Shown here: piece after piece, positions 16,419 through 23,684 of the stretch
Layout of the letters: each line of letters begins with the position of its first letter
Position numbering within the stretch: the stretch's first letter is position 1
Source: ZC4RG35 sp040878345
Lineage (GTDB): Bacteria; Actinomycetota; Acidimicrobiia; Spongiisociales; ZC4RG35
Direction: 5' to 3'
DNA: 28,318 bases
NCBI GenBank assembly: GCA_040878345.1
Contig: JBBDML010000011.1
Span: 1-28,318, forward strand
Translations under genes and position numbers: made by a program
Notes under the pieces: model-generated
Database searches by the model: none
Told to the model about the DNA's origin: nothing
The model's input: the letters and a program-made list of their open reading frames with translations, nothing else

Positions 16419-17354
16419 TCACTGGAGGCGCCCGACCCTGTCCACCAAGAGGTCGAAGAAGCGGTCGCCATCGACTTGATTCATCACCGTGGCGTTGGGC
16501 GCAGACCCGGTCACCCCCCACCAGTCGACGATAGTCATGCCCTGGGTCGGGCCGGGGGCGGTCTCGATCTCGACGAAAACCTCCTTGCCGGCGTAGATCG
16601 TGGGGTCGAGCAGGTAGGAGATCACCGCGGCGTCATGGATGGGCGCCCCGGGGGTCCCGTACTTCTCCATGTCCCAGCGGTCGTAGAAGTCGAGCATCCC
16701 GTGGACCGCATCTCCGGCCCTGGTGCCGAGCTCCTTGAAACGCTGGAGGCGGTCGGGGTGGGCCAGGGCCTTGTGGGTGACGTCGAGGGGCATCATCACG
16801 ATCGGGATCCCGCTGGTGAAGACGACATGGGCGGCGTGGGGGTCGACGAAGACGTTGAACTCGGCGACCGGTGTGGTGTTCCCCCCCTCGAAGAACCCGC
16901 CACCCATCATCACCAGCTCCTTGACCCGGCCGGCTATGCGCGGCTCCCGAACCAGGGCGAGCCCCACGTTGGTGAGGGGGCCGAGGGTGCACAGGGTGAT
17001 GTCGTCGTGCCCCATCACGATCTCGATGATGCGGTCGACGGCATGTCCCGAGGACTCGGAGATGGCGGGTGCCGGGAGGTCGGCGCCGTCGAGCCCGGTG
17101 GGCCCGTGGACGTATTCCGCCGTGACCAGGGTCTTGACCATTGGCCGGACCGAGCCCCGATACACCGGCACCTCCCTGCGGTCGGCCAACTCGACCAGGG
17201 CCAGGGCGTTGATCACGGTCAGGTCGAGGGGGACGTTGCCGGCCACCGCGGTGATGGCCAGGACATCGAGCTCCTCGGGGGATGCCAGGGCGACCAGGAT
17301 GGCGACGGCGTCGTCCTGTCCGGGGTCGGTGTCGATGATGATCGGCCGGGCGAT
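16419..17354 (-). CDS. Nucleoside hydrolase (IunH/RihC-type), apparent ATC start
   Basis: This enzyme hydrolyses nucleosides to free base and ribose. Read from ATC at 17354 the protein has 311 residues, the family's normal size. It begins MARPIIIDTDPGQDDA, the calcium-binding Asp motif (D8, D10, D14, D15). Later family features include LCTLGPLTNVGLAL, MMGGGFF, AEFNVFVDPHAAHVVF and the C-terminal HDAAVI with the final conserved Asp. The first standard start (GTG at 17246) would delete the Asp motif, and no ATG, GTG, TTG or CTG occurs between it and the upstream in-frame TAG at 17366-17364. That TAG is the stop codon of the ribokinase, in the same frame. Either ATC is the start, 6 nt after TAGCCT, or TAG read-through gives a fusion, or the gene is damaged. 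The pairing with ribokinase supports ribonucleoside salvage. Confidence 0.9.
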   Translation of the reverse strand: MARPIIIDTDPGQDDAVAILVALASPEELDVLAITAVAGNVPLDLTVINALALVELADRREVPVYRGSVRPMVKTLVTAEYVHGPTGLDGADLPAPAISESSGHAVDRIIEIVMGHDDITLCTLGPLTNVGLALVREPRIAGRVKELVMMGGGFFEGGNTTPVAEFNVFVDPHAAHVVFTSGIPIVMMPLDVTHKALAHPDRLQRFKELGTRAGDAVHGMLDFYDRWDMEKYGTPGAPIHDAAVISYLLDPTIYAGKEVFVEIETAPGPTQGMTIVDWWGVTGSAPNATVMNQVDGDRFFDLLVDRVGRLQ

Positions 17355-17360
17355 GGCGGG

Positions 17361-17366
17361 AGGCTA
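17361..17366 (-). promoter_or_regulatory. -10-like hexamer overlapping the ribokinase stop codon (TAGCCT, 6 nt before ATC)
   Basis: On the minus strand the ribokinase TAG plus CCT makes TAGCCT, followed by CCCGCC and ATC at 17354. The same hexamer serves the genes at 2977 and 19677. Confidence 0.4.
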
Positions 17367-18308
17367 CTCCCGGGCCAGCAGGTCGGCTATCTCGGCCGCG
17401 GTGGGCATCGAGGCTTGAGCGCCTGCCCTGCTGCAGGCGAGCGCGCCTGCCGCCACCGCCCAAGTCGCTGCCTCGACGAAGGTCTTGCCTCCGGCCAATG
17501 AGGCCGCCAGGGCCCCACAGAAGGCGTCACCGGCACCGGTGGTGTCCACCACCTCGACGGGTGGTGATTCAACATGGATCACCTCGGACCCCGAGAACAC
17601 TGCGGGCCGTTCGGCGCCAACGGTTACCTCCCAACGCGAGATCACCACGGCTCCCTCGGCGCCCAGAGTCACCACCACCGACCCCGGCCCTTCGATGAGC
17701 CGTGCCGTGGAGCCCACCCGATCGGCTCGCTCCGACATCACCCCGGTCAGCATCGCCAGCTCGGAGCGGTTGAGAACCAAGACGTCGACTCGCTCCAAGA
17801 GGCCTCGGGGGAGATCCCGCGCCGGGGCCGCGTTGAGGATGAAGAGCCCGGCGGCTATGGAGGCTGCTGCCTCCACCGCCTCCAGGGGGACCTCGAGCTG
17901 GGCCAGCACGACTGGCGCCGACCTGAGAAACGGGGAGGCTCCGACCCACTCGGGGCTGACCGAGGAGTTGGCGCCCGGGCTGACCACGATCGTGTTCTCC
18001 GCCTGGTCATCGAGAGTGATGACGGCCAGCCCGGTGGGGGCGACCGGGTCGACCCCGACACCACCGACGTCGATCCCCTCGTCGGCGAGGGACCGGGTCA
18101 GAGCCCGGCCGTGCTCGTCGTCACCAACCATCCCGATCATCGCCACCGTGGCGCCCGCCCGAGCCGCCGCCATCGCCTGGTTGGCTCCCTTCCCACCGCT
18201 CCCGCCGTAGTGGGCGAGACCTATCACCGTCTCGCCGGGACGTGGGTGATGGGGGGCGAGGACGGTCAAGTCGTGGTTGATCGACCCGACAACGACCACG
18301 TCAGCCAT
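17364..18308 (-). CDS. rbsK: Ribokinase (PfkB family carbohydrate kinase)
   Basis: Ribokinase phosphorylates ribose to ribose 5-phosphate. The 314-residue protein shows the N-terminal VVGSINHDL, the GGSGGKGANQAMAAARAG substrate-binding motif of PfkB signature 1, and signature 2 around VDTTGAGDAFCGAL with its catalytic Asp. Length is typical. The gene precedes the nucleoside hydrolase, so the ribose released by the hydrolase would be this enzyme's substrate; this supports ribokinase over other PfkB sugars but does not prove it. The ATG at 18308 is chosen because it directly precedes the first strand and TACCCT lies 8 nt upstream; an ATG at 18335 would add nine residues with no obvious function. 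It is divergent from the acyltransferase. Confidence 0.9.
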   Translation of the reverse strand: MADVVVVGSINHDLTVLAPHHPRPGETVIGLAHYGGSGGKGANQAMAAARAGATVAMIGMVGDDEHGRALTRSLADEGIDVGGVGVDPVAPTGLAVITLDDQAENTIVVSPGANSSVSPEWVGASPFLRSAPVVLAQLEVPLEAVEAAASIAAGLFILNAAPARDLPRGLLERVDVLVLNRSELAMLTGVMSERADRVGSTARLIEGPGSVVVTLGAEGAVVISRWEVTVGAERPAVFSGSEVIHVESPPVEVVDTTGAGDAFCGALAASLAGGKTFVEAATWAVAAGALACSRAGAQASMPTAAEIADLLARE

Positions 18309-18316
18309 GGTCGAGG

Positions 18317-18322
18317 AGGGTA
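18317..18322 (-). promoter_or_regulatory. -10 hexamer of ribokinase (TACCCT, 8 nt before ATG)
   Basis: TACCCT on the minus strand is followed by 8 nt and the ATG at 18308. It supports the shorter ribokinase start and marks the head of the salvage operon. Confidence 0.4.
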
Positions 18323-18361
18323 GGTGGCGAGCCATGGGGCTGGCAGAATTGGAGTATCAGC

Positions 18362-18367
18362 TACCTG
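18362..18367 (+). promoter_or_regulatory. Weak -10-like hexamer of the acyltransferase (TACCTG, 6 nt before ATC)
   Basis: TACCTG differs from TANNNT at the last base. It is 6 nt before ATC at 18374, the same phase as at the other two ATT/ATC starts. Confidence 0.3.
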
Positions 18368-18373
18368 GGATCG

Positions 18374-19666
18374 ATCCGCCGCCTCGCCGCCGACACACCC
18401 GCCGACCGTAACCGGGTGGTCGACCTGATGCGGGTGGTCTCGATCCTGATCGTGGTGTTCGGTCATTGGCTGATGGCGGCGGTGACCATCGTTGACGGGG
18501 AGGTGGTCCCCGGTCATCTCCTCATCCTCGCCGACTGGACCCACCCCCTGACCTGGGTGTTCCAGGTGATGCCCATCTTCTTCTTCGTAGGCGGCTATTC
18601 CAACGCCCTCTCCTGGCGGTCGGCGCGTCGTCGGGGTGAGGCCTACGGTGGATGGCTCCGGGCTCGTCTGCGTCGGCTCGCCCTCCCGGTGGTCCCGTTG
18701 CTGGTGGTCTGGGGGTTGGGGGGCTGGCTTGGCCTCACTCTCGGTCTCGATTGGGAGATGCTCCAGCTCGCCTCGCAGGTGGCCCTGGTCCCCACCTGGT
18801 TCCTCGCCGCTTATGTCGTGATCGTCACCCTTGCCCCCCTGGCCCTGATGGTGTGGGAGCGGTTCGGTTGGTGGTCGATCCTGGCCGGGACCGCCCTCGC
18901 CGGGCTCGCCGACCTGGCATCGATCTCCGCTGGTGTGGTCTGGGTCGGTTTCCTCAATTACCTCTTCGTCTGGGCCACTGTGCACCAGCTCGGCTATGCG
19001 TGGGTCGACGGGAAGCTGGAGGGGTTGCCACGTCGGTTTGCCTTGCTGGTGGGCGGGTTCCTGGCGACCTGGGCGCTGGTCATGTTTGGCCCCTACCCGA
19101 TCGCCATGGTGGGGCTGGACACCGCCCAACTCACCAATTCCTACCCGCCGCGGGTGACCCTGGCCTTCCTCGGGATGTTCCAGTCGGGTTTGGTCCTGGT
19201 CCTGGAGCCGTTGCTGGAGCGATGGATGCGCCGGGCCGGGGCCTGGGCGTTCGTGGTGGGGGTCAGCGGCCAGATAATGACTCTGTATCTGTGGCATCTG
19301 ACTGCGATGGTGATCGCCTTCGGGCTCGGGCTCCTCGCCGGGGGGTTCGGGTTCGGCATCGAGCCGCTGACCCCGGTCTGGTGGTGGACCCGACCGGTCT
19401 GGTTCCTGGTGCTCCTGGTGCTGACCCTCGGGCTGGTGACGGTGTTCGGACGGTTCGAGCGCCCGGTTACCGACACCAGGCCGGCGCCCTCGCCCTGGCG
19501 ACCCATCGTCGCGGTGGCCATGGTCTGCGCCGGGCTGGGCCTGCTGGCCGCCATCGGCATCGCCGACGAGGACGGTCTCAACGGGATCATCCTCAGTCTC
19601 CCCGTGATCGGCGTGATCCTCGGTGGTGTCACCCGGTTGTCCTGGCCCCGGCCGAGGTCTGCCTAG
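18374..19666 (+). CDS. Acyltransferase 3 family integral membrane protein
   Basis: This family moves acyl groups onto extracellular sugars or lipids. The protein has about ten membrane segments, beginning with the family's conserved VDLMRVVSILIVVFGHWLM (invariant-type Arg and His), then FFFVGGYSN and VPTWFLAAY. The only standard start is GTG at 18416 (416 residues). It would begin inside the conserved block and drop the segment RRLAADTPADRNR, which resembles the N-terminus of actinobacterial relatives as I remember them. The frame upstream has no stop codon back to 18302, but also no ATG, GTG or TTG; ATC at 18374 lies 6 nt after TACCTG and gives 430 residues, and CTG at 18365 is another choice. 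The gene is divergent from ribokinase, and its stop codon overlaps the -10 hexamer of the MFS gene. The acceptor is unknown. Confidence 0.85.
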   Translation: MRRLAADTPADRNRVVDLMRVVSILIVVFGHWLMAAVTIVDGEVVPGHLLILADWTHPLTWVFQVMPIFFFVGGYSNALSWRSARRRGEAYGGWLRARLRRLALPVVPLLVVWGLGGWLGLTLGLDWEMLQLASQVALVPTWFLAAYVVIVTLAPLALMVWERFGWWSILAGTALAGLADLASISAGVVWVGFLNYLFVWATVHQLGYAWVDGKLEGLPRRFALLVGGFLATWALVMFGPYPIAMVGLDTAQLTNSYPPRVTLAFLGMFQSGLVLVLEPLLERWMRRAGAWAFVVGVSGQIMTLYLWHLTAMVIAFGLGLLAGGFGFGIEPLTPVWWWTRPVWFLVLLVLTLGLVTVFGRFERPVTDTRPAPSPWRPIVAVAMVCAGLGLLAAIGIADEDGLNGIILSLPVIGVILGGVTRLSWPRPRSA

Positions 19667-19669
19667 CCT
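19664..19669 (+). promoter_or_regulatory. -10 hexamer of the MFS gene overlapping the acyltransferase stop codon (TAGCCT, 7 nt before TTG)
   Basis: The acyltransferase TAG plus CCT forms TAGCCT, followed by 7 nt and TTG at 19677. This repeats the stop/-10 overlap seen at 17361-17366. Confidence 0.45.
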
Positions 19670-19676
19670 GCCGGGT

Positions 19677-20936
19677 TTGACCGCCACCACTTTCAGCTCC
19701 CTGGGGATCCGCAACTACCGGATCTACCTCATCGGGCAGAGCATCTCCCTGTGCGGGACCTGGATGCAGCGAATTGCCCAGGCCTGGTTGGTCCTCGAGC
19801 TCACCGGTTCGGGGACCGCGGTCGGGGCGGTCACCGCCCTCCAGTACGTCCCGATCATGCTGCTGGCGCCCTGGGGTGGGGTGATCGCCGACCGCTACGA
19901 CAAGCGGCGGATCCTCTACGTCACCCAGACGGTGATCGCGATCTCGGCCGTCGTCTTGGGAGTGCTGGTTCTCACCGACGTCATCGAGCTGTGGATGGTC
20001 TATCTGTCGGCGCTGACCCTCGGCCTGTCCTCCGCCTTCGACACGCCCACCAGACAGACCTTCGTCCTCGAGATGGTGGGTCGGGACAACGTGACCAATG
20101 CGGTCAGCCTCCACTCCACGCTGGTGAACGCGGCCCGGGTGGTGGGGCCGGCGATCGCCGGGCTGATCATCGTCTTCGTCGGGATCGGTTGGTGCTTCGT
20201 CATCGACGGGATCTCCTATCTGGGCTTGGTCATCGCCCTCCTCCTCATGAACCCCGGCGAGCTCCATCTCGAGGAGACACCGACCCGGACCCCCAACCAG
20301 CTGGTGGAAGGGCTCCAATACGTGATGGCCACTCCCGCGGTGCGCACCCCGCTGATCCTCCTGGCCGTGGCGGGGCTGTTCGCCTACGAGTACCAGGTGA
20401 TCCTGCCCTTGTTCGCTCGTTTCACCTTCGACGGCGATGCCCGCACCTTCTCCTGGCTGACCTCGGCGATGGGAGTCGGGGCGGTGGCCGGCGGGTTGGC
20501 GGTTGCCTCCCGAGCCAATCGCCCACCGGTGGCCCTCGCCCGGACCGGTTTGGTGTTCGGCGGGCTCCAGGTGCTCACCTCTCTGACGCCGAGCCTGCCG
20601 CTGGCCTTGGCCGGGCTGGCGGTGTTGGGGGCGGCGAGCGTGTCTTTCATCGCCATCGGCAACTCCACGCTCCAGCTCACCGCAGCCCCCGGGATGCGGG
20701 GGCGGGTGATGGGTCTGTATGTGGTGGCCTTCCTCGGGACTACCCCGCTTGGGGGTCCTCTCATGGGTTGGATCGGCGAGCATTTGGGGCCTCGCCTGGC
20801 CCTGGCCGGGGGAGGGCTGGCGGTGCTCATCGCCTCCATCCTCGCCTTGCCCGGGCTGCGTGAGATGGGAGGGACTAGTCCAATCGGCTACCGGCCCAAT
20901 GAGCCTGTGAGGAGTAGGCCTGACGACCTAGCTTGA
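19677..20936 (+). CDS. MFS transporter (MFS_3 / EntS-like exporter)
   Basis: The 419-residue protein has about twelve membrane segments, and its N-terminus FSSLGIRNYRIYLIGQSISL with GTWMQRIAQAWLVLELTGSG is typical of the MFS_3 group that includes the enterobactin exporter EntS. The cytoplasmic loop between segments 2 and 3 has the MFS motif as GVIADRYDKRRIL. Members often export drugs or siderophores; the substrate here is unknown and no siderophore genes are nearby. A longer frame exists to 19623, but that region overlaps the acyltransferase; TTG at 19677, 7 nt after TAGCCT, puts the start at the conserved N-terminus. The C-terminal tail (NEPVRSRPDDLA) is polar and probably cytoplasmic. Confidence 0.9.
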   Translation: MTATTFSSLGIRNYRIYLIGQSISLCGTWMQRIAQAWLVLELTGSGTAVGAVTALQYVPIMLLAPWGGVIADRYDKRRILYVTQTVIAISAVVLGVLVLTDVIELWMVYLSALTLGLSSAFDTPTRQTFVLEMVGRDNVTNAVSLHSTLVNAARVVGPAIAGLIIVFVGIGWCFVIDGISYLGLVIALLLMNPGELHLEETPTRTPNQLVEGLQYVMATPAVRTPLILLAVAGLFAYEYQVILPLFARFTFDGDARTFSWLTSAMGVGAVAGGLAVASRANRPPVALARTGLVFGGLQVLTSLTPSLPLALAGLAVLGAASVSFIAIGNSTLQLTAAPGMRGRVMGLYVVAFLGTTPLGGPLMGWIGEHLGPRLALAGGGLAVLIASILALPGLREMGGTSPIGYRPNEPVRSRPDDLA

Positions 20937-20967
20937 CTGTCAGGATTGGAGATTCTGGGAGGCACCG

Positions 20968-21351
20968 TTGGCTGACTGGTCGAGTTTCATGGGTAGACCC
21001 CGTCTGAGCACTTGTGTGCATGAGACCGCGGTGAGCACTGTGACGGCCGGTCTGGAGCGTCGGGTATGTGAGGGGTGCGGTCACGTTTCGGTCCGGTACA
21101 TCGCCGACACGGTCAAGATCTTTCCCGACTACGAAGAGCTGGCAACCCGGGCCGGGGTGGGCGAGCCCGCCGAGAGTGCCCCAAGTCGCCTGCCCACCTG
21201 TGGCCGCTGCGATGCGCCTGCGAAGTTCATGATCCCCCGCGGCCTCGCCTGCGCGGAGCACGCCTGGGCGGCGGCCTCCCGTCAGGATGCCCTCGGCCAA
21301 GAGCTCTGGATCCCGATCCGGATCGACCAGGGCGCCAAAGCCTCCGGCTGA
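20968..21351 (+). CDS. Small zinc-ribbon-like hypothetical protein (127 aa)
   Basis: I do not recognise a named family. The 127-residue protein has two CxxC pairs, CEGC (C34, C37) and CGRC (C78, C81), spaced about 40 residues apart, which suggests a structural zinc site. A later CAEH (C95, H98) and an early CVH (C16, H18) could form a second one. The middle contains VSVRYIADTVKIFPDYEEL. There is no signal peptide or membrane segment. The start is TTG at 20968 with GGGAGG (20957-20962) 5 nt upstream. It lies between the MFS exporter and the aldehyde dehydrogenase on the same strand, but the latter has its own promoter-like hexamer. A regulatory or nucleic-acid-binding role is only a guess. Confidence 0.65.
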   Translation: MADWSSFMGRPRLSTCVHETAVSTVTAGLERRVCEGCGHVSVRYIADTVKIFPDYEELATRAGVGEPAESAPSRLPTCGRCDAPAKFMIPRGLACAEHAWAAASRQDALGQELWIPIRIDQGAKASG

Positions 21352-21392
21352 GCCGGCACTCCCTAGGATGGATGCGGTCTGCTCCGGCTGGG

Positions 21393-21398
21393 CATAAT
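21393..21398 (+). promoter_or_regulatory. -10 hexamer of the aldehyde dehydrogenase (CATAAT, 6 nt before ATG)
   Basis: CATAAT is one base from TATAAT and lies 6 nt before the ATG at 21405. Confidence 0.45.
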
Positions 21399-21404
21399 GC
21401 CGGG

Positions 21405-22769
21405 ATGATCTCCTCAGTCAGCCCCACCGACGGCCGTCTCCTCGCCCAGTACCAGGAGACCAGCCCAGAGGATGTGGTCCGTCACATCGAGACCGCCGCC
21501 CGTCTCCAACAGGATTGGGAGTCGGTCAGCATCGAGAACCGCTCGGGGCCGATGCGCCGGCTGGCCGATCTCCTCGATGCCTCCCGTGACGATCTGGCGA
21601 TCCTCATGGCCGACGAGATGGGCAAGCCCCTGGCCCAGGGCCGTGCCGAAATCGACAAATCCTCCTGGGTCTGCCGTCACTATGCCGAGGAGACCGAGCG
21701 CATCATCAGCGACGATGCCATCGAGGCGGGTCGGGCCAAGAGCTATGTCGCGTACCGCCCCCTCGGTGTAGTCCTGGCGGTCATGCCCTGGAACTTCCCC
21801 TTCTGGCAGGTGTTCCGGTTCCTGGCGCCGGCGCTGATGGCCGGGAACGCCGGGCTCCTCAAGCACGCCTCCAACGTCACTGGGTGTGCGCTGGCCATCG
21901 ACCGCCTCACCGTCGAGGCCGGGTTCCCCGAAGGGCTGTTCCGGACCCTGGTGGTCTCGTCGAGCCGGGTCGACTCGATCCTCGAGCACCCACTGGTGGT
22001 GGCTGCCACCCTCACCGGCTCTGACCCCGCCGGGAGGGCGGTGGCCACCAAGGCGGGCAGCCTGCTCAAGAAGACGGTGTTGGAGCTGGGCGGGTCCGAC
22101 CCCTACCTGGTCCTTGCCGACGCCGACCTCGAGGCGGCGGCAGCCACCTGCTCCGCATCGCGGCTGATCAACGGGGGCCAGTCCTGCATCGCTGCCAAGC
22201 GGTTCATCGTTCAGGAGCCGGTGGTCGAGGAGTTCACCGAGCTGATGACCGCCGGGCTGTCAAAAGCCGTGATGGGCGATCCCCGGGACGAGCGGACCAC
22301 GCTGGGCCCGATGGCCCGGGCCGATCTCCGGGACGAGCTACACGACCAGGTGGTCAGAACCGTCGACGCTGGTGGCCGCCTGATTCTCGGTGGGGAGGTT
22401 CCCGACCGGAAAGGGGCCTTCTACCCGCCGACACTGATCGCCGGGGTCGAGAAGGGGATGGCGGTGTACCACGAGGAGACCTTCGGCCCGGTGGCTGCGG
22501 TGATTAGCGCCAAGGACCTCGATGATGCGGTCCGGATCGCCAACGACACCGAGTTCGGCCTCGGTGCCGCCATCTTCACCTCCGACGTCGAGCTGGGGGA
22601 GCGGGTGGCGAGGGACCGGCTCCATGCTGGTGCCTGCTTCGTCAACGCACTCGTCGCCTCCGATCCCAGGCTCCCCTTTGGGGGGATCAAGATGAGCGGC
22701 TACGGCCGCGAGCTCGCCGATCTCGGCATGAAGGAATTCCTCAACGCCAAGACGGTGGTGGTGTCCTAA
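21405..22769 (+). CDS. NAD(P)-dependent succinate-semialdehyde-type aldehyde dehydrogenase
   Basis: The enzyme oxidises an aldehyde to the acid with NAD(P). The 454-residue protein has the cofactor-binding PWNFPFWQVFRF and LLKHASNVTG segments, catalytic E227 in LELGGSDPYLVL and nucleophile C261 in GGQSCIAAKR, then ETFGPVAAV and LPFGGIKMSGYGRE near the end. The roughly 455-residue length and these motif variants match the short succinate-semialdehyde dehydrogenase group (GabD1/YneI-like) better than the longer GabD group, so succinate semialdehyde is the likely but unproven substrate. The frame is open upstream to 21075 over the zinc-ribbon gene, but the ATG at 21405, 6 nt after CATAAT, is at the expected N-terminus. 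It is convergent with the ArsR/SRPBCC gene, with a hairpin between. Confidence 0.93.
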   Translation: MISSVSPTDGRLLAQYQETSPEDVVRHIETAARLQQDWESVSIENRSGPMRRLADLLDASRDDLAILMADEMGKPLAQGRAEIDKSSWVCRHYAEETERIISDDAIEAGRAKSYVAYRPLGVVLAVMPWNFPFWQVFRFLAPALMAGNAGLLKHASNVTGCALAIDRLTVEAGFPEGLFRTLVVSSSRVDSILEHPLVVAATLTGSDPAGRAVATKAGSLLKKTVLELGGSDPYLVLADADLEAAAATCSASRLINGGQSCIAAKRFIVQEPVVEEFTELMTAGLSKAVMGDPRDERTTLGPMARADLRDELHDQVVRTVDAGGRLILGGEVPDRKGAFYPPTLIAGVEKGMAVYHEETFGPVAAVISAKDLDDAVRIANDTEFGLGAAIFTSDVELGERVARDRLHAGACFVNALVASDPRLPFGGIKMSGYGRELADLGMKEFLNAKTVVVS

Positions 22770-22776
22770 CCAGCCA

Positions 22777-22809
22777 CCTCAGGCAGCACGACGGTCGCAC
22801 TGCCTGAGG
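22777..22809. terminator. Bidirectional hairpin between convergent genes
   Basis: CCTCAGGCAG (22777-22786) and CTGCCTGAGG (22800-22809) form a perfect 10-bp stem. The 13-nt loop can itself pair CGAC with GTCG. It lies 7 bp after the dehydrogenase stop codon and 10 bp from the opposing stop codon. No clear T-tract is seen on either strand. Confidence 0.6.
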
Positions 22810-22819
22810 CTGGTGGTCG

Positions 22820-23587
22820 TCATCCCTGGGGTAGGTCCGGTAGTGCCTGCCCCGTCTCGACCAGGCTCTTGAGCCCGGCGAAGATGTAGGGGTTCCCACC
22901 GGTGAAGTCGGCAAACGACTTGCTTGACGGATCGAGGTCGTACAGCTCGACGGTGAGGGCGACCATCCCGTCGTGCTCCTCGAGGCTCAGCACCTCCCGC
23001 ATCGGCCCTTCTGCCTTGAGCTCTTCGTCCCAGAGGGCCCGGAAGGTGTGCTCGAGGCGCTTCGGAGGGTCGATGGCGATGATGTGCCCGTCTGCCGCCA
23101 GACTCCCGTCTCCGAAGGCGTAGGTCATCTCCGAGCCGACCTCCCAGTCGGACTGCACCCTGGTGCCGAAGTAGTACTGCTCGGTCTTGTCGGGGTTGAC
23201 GATGGCGTCCCAGACTTCCTCGGCCGTGCCGCGGATGTATGTCTTGTAGACGTGCGCCGGTATGTCCACTTGTCTCTCTCCATTCTCCAACCGGGCCTTG
23301 AGGCCGGTGATCGCCCCGACCCGAAGCCCGGCATATCTGCTGATCCAGCGATCATGGATCAGCCTGATCGGGACGGGATTCAGATAGTGGAACTTGGATC
23401 TCCCACTCTTGAGAGTGGTGACCAGCCCCGCCTCCTCGAGCACCCCCAGATGGCTCATGACGCCAAACCGGGTCATCTCGGGGAGGTGTGCGCACAACTC
23501 GACGAGCGTCTGGCCATCCCTCTCGTACAACTTGTCGAGAAGGAGCCTTCGGCTCGGGTCGTTTATCGCCCTGAACACCTCGTCCAT
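22820..23587 (-). CDS. ArsR-type HTH regulator fused to SRPBCC/AHSA1 domain
   Basis: The 255-residue protein joins a winged-helix ArsR-like domain (about 1-90; AINDPSRRLLLDKL, then the recognition helix around MTRFGVMSHLGVLEEAGLV and wing SGRSKFHYLNP) to an AHSA1/SRPBCC ligand-binding domain (about 105-255; YIRGTAEEVWDAIVNPDKTEQYYFG, then DPPKRLEHTF). This suggests a repressor that senses a hydrophobic small molecule rather than metal; no metal-binding Cys cluster is seen. A GTG at 23614 would add nine residues, but it lies inside the palindromic operator; the ATG at 23587 is 8 nt after TATCAT and is preferred. The operator fills the spacer of its own promoter, so autorepression is likely, and the divergent NTF2-like gene may share that control. 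Confidence 0.88.
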   Translation of the reverse strand: MDEVFRAINDPSRRLLLDKLYERDGQTLVELCAHLPEMTRFGVMSHLGVLEEAGLVTTLKSGRSKFHYLNPVPIRLIHDRWISRYAGLRVGAITGLKARLENGERQVDIPAHVYKTYIRGTAEEVWDAIVNPDKTEQYYFGTRVQSDWEVGSEMTYAFGDGSLAADGHIIAIDPPKRLEHTFRALWDEELKAEGPMREVLSLEEHDGMVALTVELYDLDPSSKSFADFTGGNPYIFAGLKSLVETGQALPDLPQG

Positions 23588-23595
23588 GGCTCTCG

Positions 23596-23625
23596 ATGAT
23601 AGGTGAGTATTCACTCACCTATCAA
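23596..23625 (-). promoter_or_regulatory. Promoter of the ArsR/SRPBCC gene (TTGATA - 18 bp - TATCAT)
   Basis: On the minus strand the -35 box TTGATA (23620-23625) and -10 box TATCAT (23596-23601) are separated by 18 bp. The ATG follows the -10 box by 8 nt. It is the best two-box promoter in the window. Confidence 0.65.
23599..23622. promoter_or_regulatory. Palindromic operator between the ArsR/SRPBCC and NTF2-like genes
   Basis: ATAGGTGAGT (23599-23608) and ACTCACCTAT (23613-23622) are perfect inverted 10-bp arms with a 4-nt centre. The palindrome occupies the spacer of the promoter and overlaps both boxes, so a bound dimer would block RNA polymerase. Confidence 0.75.
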
Positions 23626-23684
23626 ATCGAATCGTCGTCCGGGAGTGGTGTAGGTTCCGAGGGTCCCCACGAAAGGAAGGAACA

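Noticed and set aside
18266..19714. Minus-strand open frame (482 codons) opposite the acyltransferase
   Set aside because: It encodes a Gln/His/Pro/Asp-rich sequence without folds, and it mirrors a clear membrane-protein gene on the other strand.
19629..20783. Minus-strand open frame (384 codons) opposite the MFS gene
   Set aside because: Low-complexity His/Gly/Gln-rich translation; the plus strand carries the recognisable MFS protein.
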